Origin: Eudorina sp. 2006-703-Eu-15
Taxonomy: Eukaryota > Chlorophyta > Chlorophyceae > Chlamydomonadales > Volvocaceae
Assembly: GCA_003117195.1 (NCBI GenBank)
Contig: BDSI01000183.1
Coordinates: forward strand, 112,902-176,901
Reading direction: 5' to 3'
DNA length: 64,000 nucleotides
Of the stretch, positions 1-12,200 are shown piece after piece. Positions within the stretch are counted from its first letter, which is position 1. Every line of letters begins with the position of its first letter. Below the pieces are notes generated by a model. It did not search any database. It worked only from the letters and a program-made list of their open reading frames with translations, and was not told the DNA's origin. Made by a program: the position numbers and the translations under genes.

Positions 1-1320
1 GGCGGTGGCGATGGGGGCTCAGGGCTAGGCGGCGGCGACGGCGGCAGCGGGCTGGGCGGTGGAGACGGCGGCTGCGGACTGGGCGGAGGGCTTGGAGGAG
101 GCGGGCTGGGTGGTGGGGATGGTGGCTCAGGACTAGGCGGAGGCGATGGCGGGAACGGGCTGGGTGGCGGCGAAGGCGGCGGCGGACTGGGCGGGGGCTT
201 GGAGGAAAAGGACTGGGCGGCGGCGGCGGCGGCGACGGGGGCTCAGGGCTAGGCGGCGGCGATGGTGGCTCAGGGCTAGGCGGCGGCGACGGCGGCGGCA
301 GACTGGGCGGGGGACTTGGAGGAGGCGGGCTGGGTGGTGGGGATGGTGGCTCAGGACTAGGCGGAGGCGATGGCGGGAACGGGCTGGGTGGCGGCGAAGG
401 CGGCGGCGGACTGGGCGGGGGGCTTGGAGGAAATGGACTGGGCGGCGGCGGCGGCGGCGACGGGGGCTCAGGACTAGGCGGAGGCGATGGCGGGAACGGG
501 CTGGGTGGCGGCGAAGGCGGCGGCGGACTGGGCGGGGGGCTTGGAGGAAAAGGACTGGGCGGCGGCGGCGGCGGCGACGGGGGCTCAGGGCTAGGCGGCG
601 GCGATGGTGGCTCAGGGCTAGGCGGCGGCGACGGCGGCGGCGGACTGGGCGGGGGACTTGGAGGAGGCGGGCTGGGTGGTGGGGATGGTGGCTCAGGACT
701 AGGCGGAGGCGATGGCGGGAACGGGCTGGGTGGCGGCGAAGGCGGCGGCGGACTGGGCGGGGGGCTTGGAGGAAATGGACTGGGCGGCGGCGGCGGCGGC
801 GACGGGGGCTCAGGACTAGGCGGAGGCGATGGCGGGAACGGGCTGGGTGGCGGCGAAGGCGGCGGCGGACTGGGCGGGGGGCTTGGAGGAAAAGGACTGG
901 GCGGCGGCGGCGGCGGCGACGGGGGCTCAGGGCTAGGCGGCGGCGATGGTGGCTCAGGGCTAGGCGGCGGCGACGGCGGCGGCGGACTGGGCGGGGGACT
1001 TGGAGGAGGCGGGCTGGGTGGTGGGATGGTGGCTCAGGACTAGGCGGAGGCGATGGCGGGAACGGGCTGGGTGGCGGCGAAGGCGGCGGCGGACTGGGCG
1101 GGGGGCTTGGAGGAAATGGACTGGGCGGTGGCGGCGGCGGCGACGGGGGCTCAGGACTAGGCGGAGGCGGCGGAGGCGGCGGGCTAGGTGGCGGCGAAGG
1201 CGGCGGCGGACTGGGCGGGGGGCTTGGAGGAAATGGACTGGGCGGCGGCGGCGGCGGCGACGGGGGCTCAGGACTAGGCGGCGGCGATGGTGGCGGCGGG
1301 GAGGGCGGCGGTGATGGCGG
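1..1320 (-). repeat. 342-bp tandem repeat coding Ser-Pro-Glu-Pro tracts
   Basis: Landmarks recur every 342 bp: the string ggcttggaggaaaagg at 196, 538 and 880, and ggcttggaggaaatgg at 421, 763 and 1104. A period of 342 is 114 codons, so duplication keeps the proline frame on the minus strand. The last copy is one base short near 1022, where a run of four G has become three. Confidence 0.8.
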
Positions 1321-4300
1321 TGGCGGCTGGGCGGGGGGCTAGGCGGCAGAGGCTGGGCGGCGGCGGCGACGGCGATGGGGCTCAGGGCTAGGCGGCGGCG
1401 ACGGTGGTAAAGGGGAGGGCGGCGGTGATGGCGGTGGCGGGCTGGGCGGGGGGCTAGGCGGCAGAGGGCTTGGCGGCGGCGGCGACGGCGATGGGGGCTC
1501 AGGGCTAGGCGGCGGCGACGGTGGTAAAGGGGAGGGCGGCGGTGATGGCGGTGGCGGGCTGGGCGGGGGCTAGGCGGCAGAGGGCTTGGCGGCGGCGGCG
1601 ACGGCGATGGGGCTCAGGGCTAGGCGGCGGCGACGGTGGTAAAGGGGAGGGCGGCGGTGATGGCGGTGGCGGGCTGGGCGGGGGGCTAGGCGGCAGAGGG
1701 CTGGGCGGCGGCGGCGACGGCGATGGGGGCTCAGGGCTAGGCGGCGGCGACGGTGGTAAAGGGGAGGGCGGCGGTGATGGCGGTGGCGGGCTGGGAGGGG
1801 GGCTAGGCGGCAGAGGGCTGGGCGGCGGCGGCGACGGCGATGGTGGTTCAGGGCTAGGCGGCGCGACGGTGGTAAAGGGGAGGGCGGCGGTGATGGCGGT
1901 GGCGGGCTGGGCGGGGGCTAGGCGGCAGAGGCTGGGCGGCGGCGGCGACGGCGATGGGGGCTCAGGGCTAGGCGGCGGGGGTGGCGGTGGCGGGGCTGGG
2001 CGGCGGCGAAGGCGGCGGCGGGCTTGGCGGTTCTGGTGACGGCGGAGGCGGCGGCGACGGAGGCGGGGGCGATGGTGACGGAGGCGGTGAAGGTGGCAGC
2101 GGGCTAGGTGGCGGCGGGCTGGGCGGCGGCGGCGGCGGCGGGCTGGGCGGCGGCGAAGGTGGCGGCGGGCTGGGCGGTTCCGGCGGCGGCGGAGACGGGG
2201 GCGGAGGCGGGGGTGAGGGAGGCGGCGGTGATGGGGGTGGTGAAGGTGGGGGTGGGGAAGGGCTCGGAGGAGGTGGCGGTGGGGGACTTGGCGGAGGGAG
2301 GGTGGGGGTGGCGGCGGAGGGGTAGTGGCTTGGNNNNNNNNNNNNNNNNNNNNNNNNNNNNNNNNNNNNNNNNNNNNNNNNNNNNNNNNNNNNNNNNNNN
2401 NNNNNNNNNNNNNNNNNNNNNNNNNNNNNNNNNNNNNNNNNNNNNNNNNNNNNNNNNNNNNNNNNNNNNNNNNNNNNNNNNNNNNNNNNNNNNNNNNNNN
2501 NNNNNNNNNNNNNNNNNNNNNNNNNNNNNNNNNNNNNNNNNNNNNNNNNNNNNNNNNNNNNNNNNNNNNNNNNNNNNNNNNNNNNNNNNNNNNNNNNNNN
2601 NNNNNNNNNNNNNNNNNNNNNNNNNNNNNNNNNNNNNNNNNNNNNNNNNNNNNNNNNNNNNNNNNNNNNNNNNNNNNNNNNNNNNNNNNNNNNNNNNNNN
2701 NNNNNNNNNNNNNNNNNNNNNNNNNNNNNNNNNNNNNNNNNNNNNNNNNNNNNNNNNNNNNNNNNNNNNNNNNNNNNNNNNNNNNNNNNNNNNNNNNNNN
2801 NNNNNNNNNNNNNNNNNNNNNNNNNNNNNNNNNNNNNNNNNNNNNNNNNNNNNNNNNNNNNNNNNNNNNNNNNNNNNNNGGGCCGGGGGGGCGGGAAGGG
2901 GTTGGGCGGCGTGCTGCGGACGGGTGAGGGTTGGGGCGGGGGTGGGAGAAGGAGTGGGAAAGAGTGTGGGGGGGGAGAGGGGGAGGGGAGAGGGGCGTTG
3001 TGGCGGGCACAGGGCCCGATGGGGGGCAAGAGGCGGTAGGTCGAGGGAGGGACGCGGCAGTGTCGTGTTTGTTTGTCCGTCCGTCCGTCCGTCTGCCAGC
3101 TGGCAGCACATTTCAAAGCGAAACAAGCACTGAGCGGAGGAGGGAATAATGCGACCCGGGTCATACGGCACATTGTACTGCACACCGACAAACACAAACA
3201 CATCCCCAACGCCGGGAGGAGAGGCGCCCGGGTGGGGAGAGGGGGAAGGGGGGGGGGAGGGGGACGGGGGGAGGAGGCGGAGGGAGGGAGGGAGGGGGGA
3301 CGGCGCCGCCAGGGTCAGCACAGCCATCTGCCAGGGCTACCGGAGATTGGGGAATGGGGAGGGTTGTGTAAGAAAAATGTAGTGGTGGACATGGTTTCGG
3401 AGAAGGGGAATGGAGGCTTACAAGGGCGGGGCTGGGGACGGCGGCGGCGGCGGCGAGGGGCTGGGCGGGCTGGGTGGCAGCGGCGGCGGCGGCGAGGGGC
3501 TGGGCGGCGGCGAGGGTGAGGGGGGGGAAGGCGGCGGGGGCGGGAGGGAGGCGGCGGTGAGGGCGGACTCGAGGGGGGGGAGGCGGCGACGGCGACGGCG
3601 GTGACGGCGGCGGCGAAGGCGGTGAGGGCGGCGGCGAAGGCGGTAGGGGTGGCGGCGGTGGGCTGGGCGGGGTGGCGACGGAGAGGGAGGGCTGGGGGGT
3701 GGCGGCGGCGGCGCCGGCGGCGGCGAAGGGTTCAGCGGCGGCGGCGGAGCATCGGGCGGCGGGCTGGGCGGCGGCGGCGCCGACGGCGGCTCGGGCTGGG
3801 CGGCGGGGCGGGCTGGGCGGCGGCTGGGCGGCGGCGACGGCGGCGGCGAGGGCGGGACGGGGGAGGGGGGTGGACTGGGCGGCGACGGCGGCGGCGGCGG
3901 CGGTGGCGGGATCGGCGGCGGCGGCGGCGGCGAGGGCGAGGGCGGCGGCGGCGGGTACATGGTCCCAACAACTGAACTGCCGGAGAGGGACACTGCCGTA
4001 CCGGACACGTCATCACATGTGTAGTCAACCAGGTTGGCGGACTTTTGGACGATGGATGCCTGCCCCGGGGGGGTGGGGGGAGGGGGAGGGGGAGGAGGTT
4101 CGGGGGAGGGAGGGAGGGCGAGTTGAAAAGAGAAGAAAAACCAAACCCAAAAACACACCCGGAAGCACTCCAAGAGAGCTCAGAAGGGGGGAGGGGCTGA
4201 TGGGTTATAAGACTGAAGACTAAACCCACAAACCCGGACACGAACCCGGGTGTCAGACAGCCGGGTGTAGGAAGGGGGAGGAAGGAGGGTGAGGGGGCAG

Positions 4301-6046
4301 GGAGGGCTGTTGTGGGAAGGATCTGTCCACTCCCCAAGGGGGGGGGGGCGGGGAAAGAGAGGAGGAGAAGAGAGAAGGGGCGCACTTCGAATCGGCGAGC
4401 CGACACTGTCGCACCCTTTCCCCCGCCCCACAGCCCACACCCCGACCCCACACCCGACCCGACCCGACCCGACCCTGGGTAGAGGCAGGGAGGGAGGGAG
4501 GGATGATCACCTAGGTGCCCTACACCCCCCTCCCCACCCGCACCCCACCCACCCTCCACTACACATGTCTACCAATTTCCTATATCCCCTGCCCCCCTAC
4601 CCCCCCCTACCTTCCCCCCACGGCCCCCCCCCGCGCCCCCCCCGCCCCGGCCCCCCCCACACATACACACCGTGTACGTGACTATGCGGTTGTAGGTGTC
4701 GCAGGCGCTGCCCGCCACCGCCGCGGCGCCCGCCCCCGCCGCCGCCCGCACCGGGAAGCGGACCGAGGAGCAGCTGCGGAAGGGCGTGGCGGGTCGGTGG
4801 TGGCGGTGACGGAGGCGGTCCAGGAGCCGGTGGTGGCGCCGCTGGCGGATATCTGCAGGGGGGAGGAGGAGGGTTTTGAGATGGGGGAGAGGGGGGAAGG
4901 GGAAGAGAGGCAGCGGGGGAGAGGGGGGAAGGGGGAGTAGAGGAAATTGAGGGGAGGGAGGGTACGCATGGTGGATATGTTGAAGCTGTCCGCGGCTGCG
5001 GTTAGGGGGGGGGGCGATGGGTGCCCCCTGAGGCTTCTGAGGGGGGACATCCGAACCCTCCCAACCCACCCCCCCCCACCCCCCGCTTTCCCGCTGTCGC
5101 CCCCTCACCCCACCTCACCGCACTCCCCCCCTTTACAACGCCGGGTGTCGGCAGTGGGGTGCCGCGGTGCGGGTGGGGTGGGGTGGGGTCGGGTCTTGCC
5201 GCGGCAGGATTTCCTCGCCTGTAAGCCCTCACGCACACACTCACGCACCCCCACCCGCCCACCCGCCCACCCGCCCGTCAATTACCTTATTCAATTCTCT
5301 TTCCGTCAGTTCTCCTATACACAACCCGCCTCCTCTCCCCCCCACCCTCACCCCCCCCTCACCCCCCCACCCCCCCACCCTCCCTCACCTCCGCCACGGC
5401 GACCTCCAGCGCCGCCCCCGCCGTGCCGCTGTCCAGTTTCATGAGCCAGGGGCACTCCAGCCGCACCGTCACCACCATGTAGCCCCCGCTGTCCTCCCAC
5501 GCCTCCAGGTAGCCGGCCTGGTACTGGAGGGGGCGTGTGTGCGGGGGGGGAGGGTGTGTGTGTGGGGGTGTGGGGGGAGGGTGTGTGTGTGGGGGGGAGG
5601 GTGTGTGTGGGGGGGGGAGGAGGGGGCCGTGTGTGGGGGGGAGGGGGCCGTGTGTGTGGGGGGGGAGGGGGCCGTGTGTGGGGGGGAGGGGGCCGTGTGT
5701 GGGGGGGGGGGCCGTGTGTTGGGGGGGAGGGGGCCGTGTGTGGGCGTGTGCGTGCGTGGAGTGGGGAGGGGGCCGTGCTGTGCGATCCGCCGTACGTACC
5801 TTCGTCCCGGTGCCGGTGGTGACGTTGATTGCGCTCAGCCAGACCTGCGCACTGGAGCACTTGTCATAGCCGTACGCCGTACTGTACCAGTCGCCGTACG
5901 CATAGCACACGCTGGCGTTGGTGCCCCGGTCGTCGTCATTCTGCGGCACCGACCGACGGACGTACGGACGTACGGACACACAGGCGGGCGGGTTTCATTC
6001 CTAAACACACACGTTGTCACGTCGTGTCAGCCGCTCACACACATAG

Positions 6047-6097
<51 letters not shown>

Positions 6098-6457
6098 GGA
6101 CCGACCGACCGTCGGTCAGACAGACAGACAGACAAACAAGCCACATGCCGCCAGCCCGCTAACAATGATACATGGGGGGGATTGATGGCCGGACGAGCAG
6201 CGGAACCCGCCGTACTGTACGGTATCCTGTGTGGTGTGTACGGCAAGCCAGGTAGGGGGGTCAAGTCTCACGCCCACCCCCGTCCGCATCCTCCATCCTC
6301 CTTCCCGTTGGGAGCCGGTTGGGCGCCCGTTGCCTTTACGCCGCCAGCGGCTGCGCAGCCGTTCGATGCAGTTTTGCCCCCAAATTTAACACCCTACATG
6401 TCTCCGATTTGCCTTTCCTGCCCCCTCCGCGCTCCGCCCTCCCCGCCAGACCCCCGC

Positions 6458-6496
<39 letters not shown>

Positions 6497-7889
6497 GCAC
6501 ACGCACATAGCACGGCTCCACTTGGGTGTCTTTGTCGTAGAAGCAGGGCGAGCATGATCCGGTGGAGGAGGTGATGCAGTAGTAGTTGCTGTTGGTCGCC
6601 AGACCGCGGCGCGATTGGAGCGGGACGGCCGCCTCTGCAGCTCCGGCAGCACCAGCACCCGCACTCACTGCCACTGCTGCTGCTGCTGCTGGTGATGATG
6701 TGAATGTTGATGATACTGCTGCCACTGCCGCTTCGCCAACATCATGACCACCGCTGTTGCTACCGCTACTGCTACCGCTGCTGAACCCCATGCTGCTCGT
6801 CCTCCTCTTACTGGGGCTGCTGCTGCGGCGGCTAGTGCTGCTACGGCTGCTGCTGCTGCTGCTGCTGCCGCTGCTGCTGCCGGCGGCGATGGTGGTGGGC
6901 GTGGCCGTGTTACTGCAGGATCGACCGCCGCCGCCGCTGCCGCCGCCGGGGTCGGGGTGGGTCGGGTCGGTGCCGCCCTCGTAGTCGTCCTCCTCCCCAG
7001 CTGCGGATCGAGACGTGAATCCAGTTCCAGATCCAGATCCAGGTCCAGATCCATCGTCGCCGGGCTCAGGCTCAGGGCCGCCTTCCCCTGCTGCAGCACC
7101 AGATCCGAACCTGGATTCGTCGGGTTCGGATCCGGATCCTCCCCACCCCGACCTGATGGCCGCCGCCGCTGCCCCCCAGGACCGAACCCAGGAGGACACC
7201 CACCACCCGCCGGCAGAGGAGCCGGGGGAGGGGGAGCCGGGGGAGGGGGAGCTCCAGGCAGGGGCAGTACCGGCCGCAGGGGTAGCGGCTGCGGCTCGCT
7301 GCCCCGGAGGGCCGGGTGGCTCGGTGCCAATTCCCCGGGGGGTACCGCCGCCATGTGGGCTGACAGCGGCGTCTAGGGGCGCCTCCAGGCCACCGCTGCC
7401 GCCGCCGCCGGCTGCTGCTGCTGCCGCTGCTGCTGCTGGTATGGCTGCAGCTGCTGGTATGGCTGCAGCTGTCACTGCGGAGGCTGGCCGCTCGGCCCGG
7501 AGGCTCGGGAGCGAGGTCACCTCCCCGCCCGAAGCACTGCCGCCACCGGGGCCCCCGCCGGCTGCTGGCAGCTCGGGGCCCGCCCCGATGGACCGCCCCG
7601 CAGCGTCCTCCGCGGGGCCATCGGCCGATGCTCCGCCGGGCCGCTGGAGGTAGTCTGAGTAGTCTACGGATTCCAGGGCTGGGCCCTCGCCACGTGTGTG
7701 GGCACGCGGTTGACCGGATGATGGGCGCTGGTGCGCATGCAGGCGAGCCCGGGCGTCACCGTTTCTTACACGGCTCGCCGTGCATGATTGCGTGAATACA
7801 AGCAGCGTGAGCACGGCCGCAAAAACGGCCGCTGCGGCTGCCGCTGAAGGGCGTGACTTTGCGGCACAGGCCCCCGCGCTCGAGCGCAT
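1..7889 (-). CDS. Secreted Cys-rich / Ser-Pro-repeat extracellular matrix glycoprotein (pherophorin-type architecture), 3' partial
   Basis: Exons on the minus strand: 7889-6507, 5940-5800, 5523-5389, 4852-4671, and 4059 into the proline-rich part that continues, through a gap, past base 1. The first four introns are all phase 0. I start at the ATG at 7889; it gives a signal peptide with an Ala/Val/Leu core ending near TQSCTASR. A Ser/Gly/Ala-rich linker of about 400 residues follows, then a Cys-containing globular part (motifs YYCITSSTGSCSPCFY, NASVCYAYGDWYSTAYG, RLECPWLMKLDSG, SACDTYNRIV, VDYTCDDVSGTAV). The protein then enters long Ser-Pro tracts (PPSPEPPSP, PPSPPPSPLPPSP). Arrays like these are hydroxylated and glycosylated in volvocine walls, so an insoluble matrix role is inferred. 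The globular part is not one I can match to a named domain. Exon 4 needs one extra base to stay in frame, and the proline region shifts frame several times; both look like sequence errors. Confidence 0.72.
1381..1960 (-). repeat. 117-bp (39-codon) tandem repeat in the wall-protein gene, five copies
   Basis: The landmark ggtggtaaaggggaggg occurs at 1403, 1520, 1635, 1752 and 1868. Spacings are 117, 115, 117 and 116. The shortened units differ from the 117-bp units by single bases, mostly in G runs (for example gggcgggggct against gggcggggggct), and these breaks destroy the Ser-Pro frame. Confidence 0.8.
2334..2879. other. Assembly gap (546 N)
   Basis: Run of N inside the repetitive proline-rich part of the wall-protein gene. 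The gap length may be an estimate. Confidence 1.
4559..4592 (+). repeat. Intronic repeat family, copy 1 (antisense to gene 1)
   Basis: Reads gtctaccaatttcctata followed by a C-rich tract. It lies in intron 4 of the minus-strand wall-protein gene, about 80 nt from the donor at 4670. I define forward as the orientation that ends in the C-rich tract. Confidence 0.75.
4970..5010 (-). repeat. Intronic repeat family, copy 2 (diverged)
   Basis: Reverse complement contains acagcttcaacatatccacc, followed by a long C-rich stretch up to the exon 4 acceptor at 4853. Identification rests on a partial match to the family consensus. Confidence 0.5.
5525..5770. repeat. G-rich minisatellite, unit about ggggagggggccgtgtgtg
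   Basis: Imperfect tandem units of roughly 20-30 bp (gggagggggccgtgtgtg) fill intron 2 of the wall-protein gene, from just beside the exon 3 acceptor to close to the exon 2 donor. Confidence 0.75.
6047..6136. repeat. (CAGA)n microsatellite
   Basis: About twelve uninterrupted cagacaga units, then a ccgaccgacc interruption and a further short run. It lies in intron 1 of the wall-protein gene, and an (AC)n tract at 6462-6494 sits just inside the donor of the same intron. Confidence 0.9.
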
Positions 7890-8980
7890 GTTGGAGGGCA
7901 AGTTACAATCGAGACGGAGTTACGTATGCTATCCATAAGCCGATCGTCGTGTGGGCGTCACAGGCGCAAGTGGAGTCATATGCTGGTTGGTCACAGGTTA
8001 TGTTGGAGGGCGACAGATGAAGTAAAGAAAGGTGAAGTGGACAAATAAACGAAACAAACGGCGATACCTTCATCGTGAAGGGCATTGACCAAGGGACGAT
8101 TACCTAACGGAACCTGAGCAGCAGGTTGCCTCCTGGTGCTCGCATGTACGTGATTACGACTGTAGCTCAAAACGCCCGCTCAATACGTTTGTAATTTTTA
8201 TCCATGATATTAGTCTTTCAACTTCCTTCAAGTCGTCGGGCACTAGTGCGTTTCCCAGGGTCTACCCAGGGTCACGGATCCACGGTCTGGATGAGTCATA
8301 GCCATTCGCGCAACGAAGCTGAACGCGACTGATTCTCCATTTTCACCGCATGTAGTTACAGAAGATTCAAGCGAAACGGTGCTCTCCAGGCCCCAGCGAC
8401 TCGTCCATCTCGTGACCCGAAGGCGCGAGGCCCACATGGGGTACGGCGCAGCAGCATCGGCGCTAGCGCGCTAGCTCTGACAACAACACCGTTGCATCGT
8501 CAGCCAGCATCATGACATCTCAGACGAGCGCTCAGCCGTCGTGGCAATCCCTCTTTTGTTCCTCCCCGCCACCGCAGCCGCAGGGCGCAGGCGCCCCCCC
8601 CCCCCGCAGGCACCCAAACGCGGTGGCGGGACCCCCAAGGCGCCACCGCCAGACTAGACTAGGTATGGCCGCACGTGTCGAGGGAGGGCGGACGCGGAGG
8701 CCCCCCCTAGACCTAGATCTAGATCTAGACCTACCGTACCATGATCTCCGCGGCGGTGCAGGGTGCAGGGTGGAGGGCGGCGGCTCAACCCGCGAGTCAA
8801 ATCACCCGCCCCCCTCCCCCTCCCCCTCATCATCTTCATCCCCTTTTCCTTCACGTCACCCGACCCTCACACCCTCAACCCCCTCCCTCCCTCCCTGCCT
8901 GCCTCCGCTCCTCCCTCCCTCCGTGCCTCCGCAGCCACCCTCCCCCTGTTGCCCCTGTCCCCCTGTTCACCCCGCTCCTC
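7890..8980. other. Intergenic, upstream of the wall-protein gene
   Basis: Separates the 5' end of the wall-protein gene from the repeat array behind gene 2. The part from 7900 to 8520 is clearly less GC-rich than its surroundings and holds only short open frames without splice support. It probably contains the promoter of the wall-protein gene. A short ctagatctagat palindromic tract lies near 8715. I see no convincing gene. Confidence 0.6.
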
Positions 8981-8984
8981 CCCC

Positions 8985-9280
8985 TGCTACTGCCGCGGCG
9001 GTGACGTCATCCCCTTCCCCCCCGCTACTGCCGCTGCGGTGACGTCATCCCCTATCCCCCCGCTACTGCCGCTGTGGTGACGTCATCCCCTTCCCCGCCG
9101 CTACTGCCGCTGCGGTGACGTCATCCCTTCCCCACGCTACTGCCGCTGCGGTGACGTCATCACCTATCCCCCCCCGCTACTGCCGCTGCGGTGACGTCAT
9201 CCCCTTCCCCCCCGCTACTGCCGCTGCGGTGACGTCATCCCCTATCCCCCCCCGCTACTGCCGCTGCGGTGACGTCATCC
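8985..9280 (-). repeat. Eight-unit 36-40 bp tandem array carrying TGACGTCA, derived from the gene 2 stop region
   Basis: The palindrome TGACGTCA occurs at 9002, 9040, 9078, 9116, 9152, 9192, 9230 and 9270, each inside a unit reading gctactgccgctgcggtgac followed by a C-rich linker. The unit at 9255-9280 is the authentic end of gene 2 (…KRMTSPQRQ stop). The other seven lie directly downstream of the stop codon. TGACGTCA is the consensus of CRE/bZIP sites; any regulatory role is inference. Confidence 0.85.
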
Positions 9281-12200
9281 GCTTGAGCGCCTCCGTCATC
9301 ACCGCCGACACGGTGTGAGCCTCCTCGGGGGGCAGCGGACCGGCCCCGGACTGGGTGTGGTTTCGGAGGGGGGGTTGGGGGCCGTGAAGGAGGGTGGGGG
9401 AGGGAGCGGGTTGGAGGGGGGCAGAGGGGAGATTGGTGGACATGCTGAAGCTGCGCTGCTGAGGTTAGGGGGGGTTGGGGGGTTGGGGGTGGGATGGGGG
9501 GATCCGGGGGATCGTCCCCACCTCCCCCCCTTCCACACCTCCGAGGCTCCACCCCCCCACACACACCGTCCCTCAGCCCCTCCACCAGCGCCCCACGGGC
9601 CCCTCCCCCTTCTCCCCCTCCCCCTCCCCTCCTCTCCCCCCTCCCTCTCCCCCTTTTTGTCAATAAAGACAGCGAAACCGCCCTCCCCCTCCCCCTCCCC
9701 TCCCCTCCCCTCCCTCCCCTCCCCTCCCCTCCCCTCCCCTCCCCTCCCTCCCCTCCCCTCCCCTCCCCTCCCCTCCCCTCCCCTCCCCTCCCCTCCCCTC
9801 CCCTCCCCTCCCCTCCCCTCCCCTCCCCTCCCCTCCCCTCCCCTCCCCTCCCCTCCCCTCCCCTCCCCTCCCCCGCGGGCCCTACCGCCATCGTTACGTA
9901 CTCCCGCAGCGACTCCACGCACTCGGGGTAGCGCCTCAGCGCAAAGTAGCACAGCCCCTCGTCCCGCGCCAGGGCGGCGATGGCCACCGGGGAGAAGGCG
10001 CCGCTGGCCGCAGAGGGCTCCGGAGGGGGGGAGGCGGGGAGGCTGCCGCCTCGTCCTCGTCCTCCTCCGCCTCCGGGTGTTGCGGGTCTTGCAGGGTGAC
10101 CTTCATGTACTTGAGGACGTCCAGTAGCAGCTCCACCTGAGGGGGGGCGGGGGGGAGGGAGGGGGAGGGGGAGGATGGGTGAGGATGGGGGAGGGAGGGG
10201 GAGGGAGGGGGCGGGAGGGCTGGGAAAGGAAAGCGGTGTCTCCGAGGCCCCCCACTCCCCAGGCCCCGATCTGCCGCAGCCCTGGCATCTGTACGTCATA
10301 TCCCGTGTCATCCCCTCCCTCCGTACAACCCACCCGCGCCGCGGCCGCCCCCCGCCCTTCCCCCCCGCGCCCTTCCCCCCGCCCCCGCAGCGCCCCCGGT
10401 CCCCCGGGTCCCTTGCACCCCCCCACCCCACCCCACTCCCCCACCTGCTGTGTGGAGAGGTAGATGGAGCGCAAGTTGCTCAGCATGCGCAGCAGGAACA
10501 TGCGGGGGGGCAGCGGATCCGACTCCTGAACAACGAACCCAACGACCAAGAGGGAGTGAAGGAATTATGGGCGGACGTAAATTCGTAATACCAAAGGGGG
10601 GGCCGAGAGGTCGCGGTCGCGGTTGACGTGTGGTGGTGGTGGTGGTGGTGGTGGTGGTGGTGGTGGGGTAAAGGAAATTGGTAGACATATTTATACTGAG
10701 CTGCTGCCAGAAGGGGGGGGAGTTGGAGCCGGCTAGGTAGCAGTCTCTGCTCTTGGGGTTCGACCATTACAACTCTTCTCGCCAGCCCTACTACGGTGTC
10801 TCATCAGCCGTCCACTATCTGAACATAGCAGTCTCTACTTATTTCGTCGGAGTCAACGCTTCGCCGTCTTCGTCAGTGACTACGTCGGCGGTTATCGGTT
10901 TGTTGCTCTTTTGCGATTTTTATTGACAAAAAGGGGGGAGTTAGGGTACAGCGAAGGGGCATTTACCATTCACCATTACCAACAGCGCACTTTGGGTCGA
11001 GGAGCCGCCTCAATGGTACGGCAGCTGCCCACCCTCAAGACCCGGACCCAGCTCACTCCCCCCCCCTTTTCTTCCCCCCCAGGTCGGGGCAGGTCTGCCA
11101 CCTCACCCGCCGGCCTCCAGCTCCCCACGGCCCCCACGGAAGGCCCCTCCCCACGTCCCCACCTCCCCACTTCCGCACCCATATCCAAAACCCGCCGAGC
11201 AGGCGCCCCTCCCCTCCCCTGTCCTGCCCCCCTTCCGCCCCTCCCCCCGCCCTTCTCACCCGGAGGACCCGTGGGTCGATCCGTACGGGCGAGCCCAGCA
11301 CCTGCGAGAGCCGCTCCTCTGCCTCCGCCGCGAGACAGACCTCCCCCGACCTGGGCGTGCGGGTGGGTGGGTGGGTGGTGGTGGTTGGTGGTGGTTGGTG
11401 GTGGTTGGTGGTGGTTGGAGTGGTTGGGGGAGAGCTGGGAGGTGCGGAAATGAGACTGGAGGCGGGTGTGCTTTTGAAGGATGGGGGCAAGGAGGGCGGC
11501 AGTTCTCGGGGTGGGGTGGGTGGGTGGGTGGGTGGGTGGGTGGGGTGGGGCGCCGTGCCGCACTGCCTGGTGGCCAAGAGCCCCCGTCTCTGCCCCCCGT
11601 CCCCCTCCCGAAGGTTTGTATGCCCCCCGCCCGCAACCCCCCCCTTTTATGTCAACCAAGACGGCGACACCGCAAAAGAGCACCCAACCGATAGCCGTCG
11701 ATGGTGGGACGGACAAAGACGGCGAAGAAGCGCTGACGCAGAGAGACGAAAAGTGTAGAAGCTGATGTGTTCAGAGTGCGGACGGCTGACCGCGGAGGAA
11801 ACACCGTGGTAGGGCTGGCGAGAAGCCTGGTGGCAGTTGAACCCAACGACTGCGACCTAGCCGCCTGCCACCCCCCTCCCTCCTCACCAGGTGGTATGCC
11901 CTCGAGTTGATGACTCCCACCTCTCCCCCCCAAATCCCCGCCCACCACCCCGCCACGGCCTCCCACGGCCCCTCCTCTCCCCCCTCTCCCCCTGGCCCCC
12001 CCCCCACAAACACACATTTTGTGTGTTTGTGTGTGTTTATTTTTTTCAATTTAACCCACACACACACACACACATACACACACGGACGCACCTGAACGCG
12101 TCCACCAGCACCTCCAGGGGGGCCTCCTCCTCCTCATCCCCCTCCTCGTCCTCCTCCCCTCCCGTCCCCGCGTCCTCGACACCGCCCTTCGCGCCAGCCT

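Noticed and set aside
146..1342. Long plus-strand Arg/Trp/Gly-rich open frames
   Set aside because: They are complements of the GC-rich Ser-Pro repeat on the minus strand. The minus strand gives the biologically expected proline repeats and connects to spliced upstream exons.
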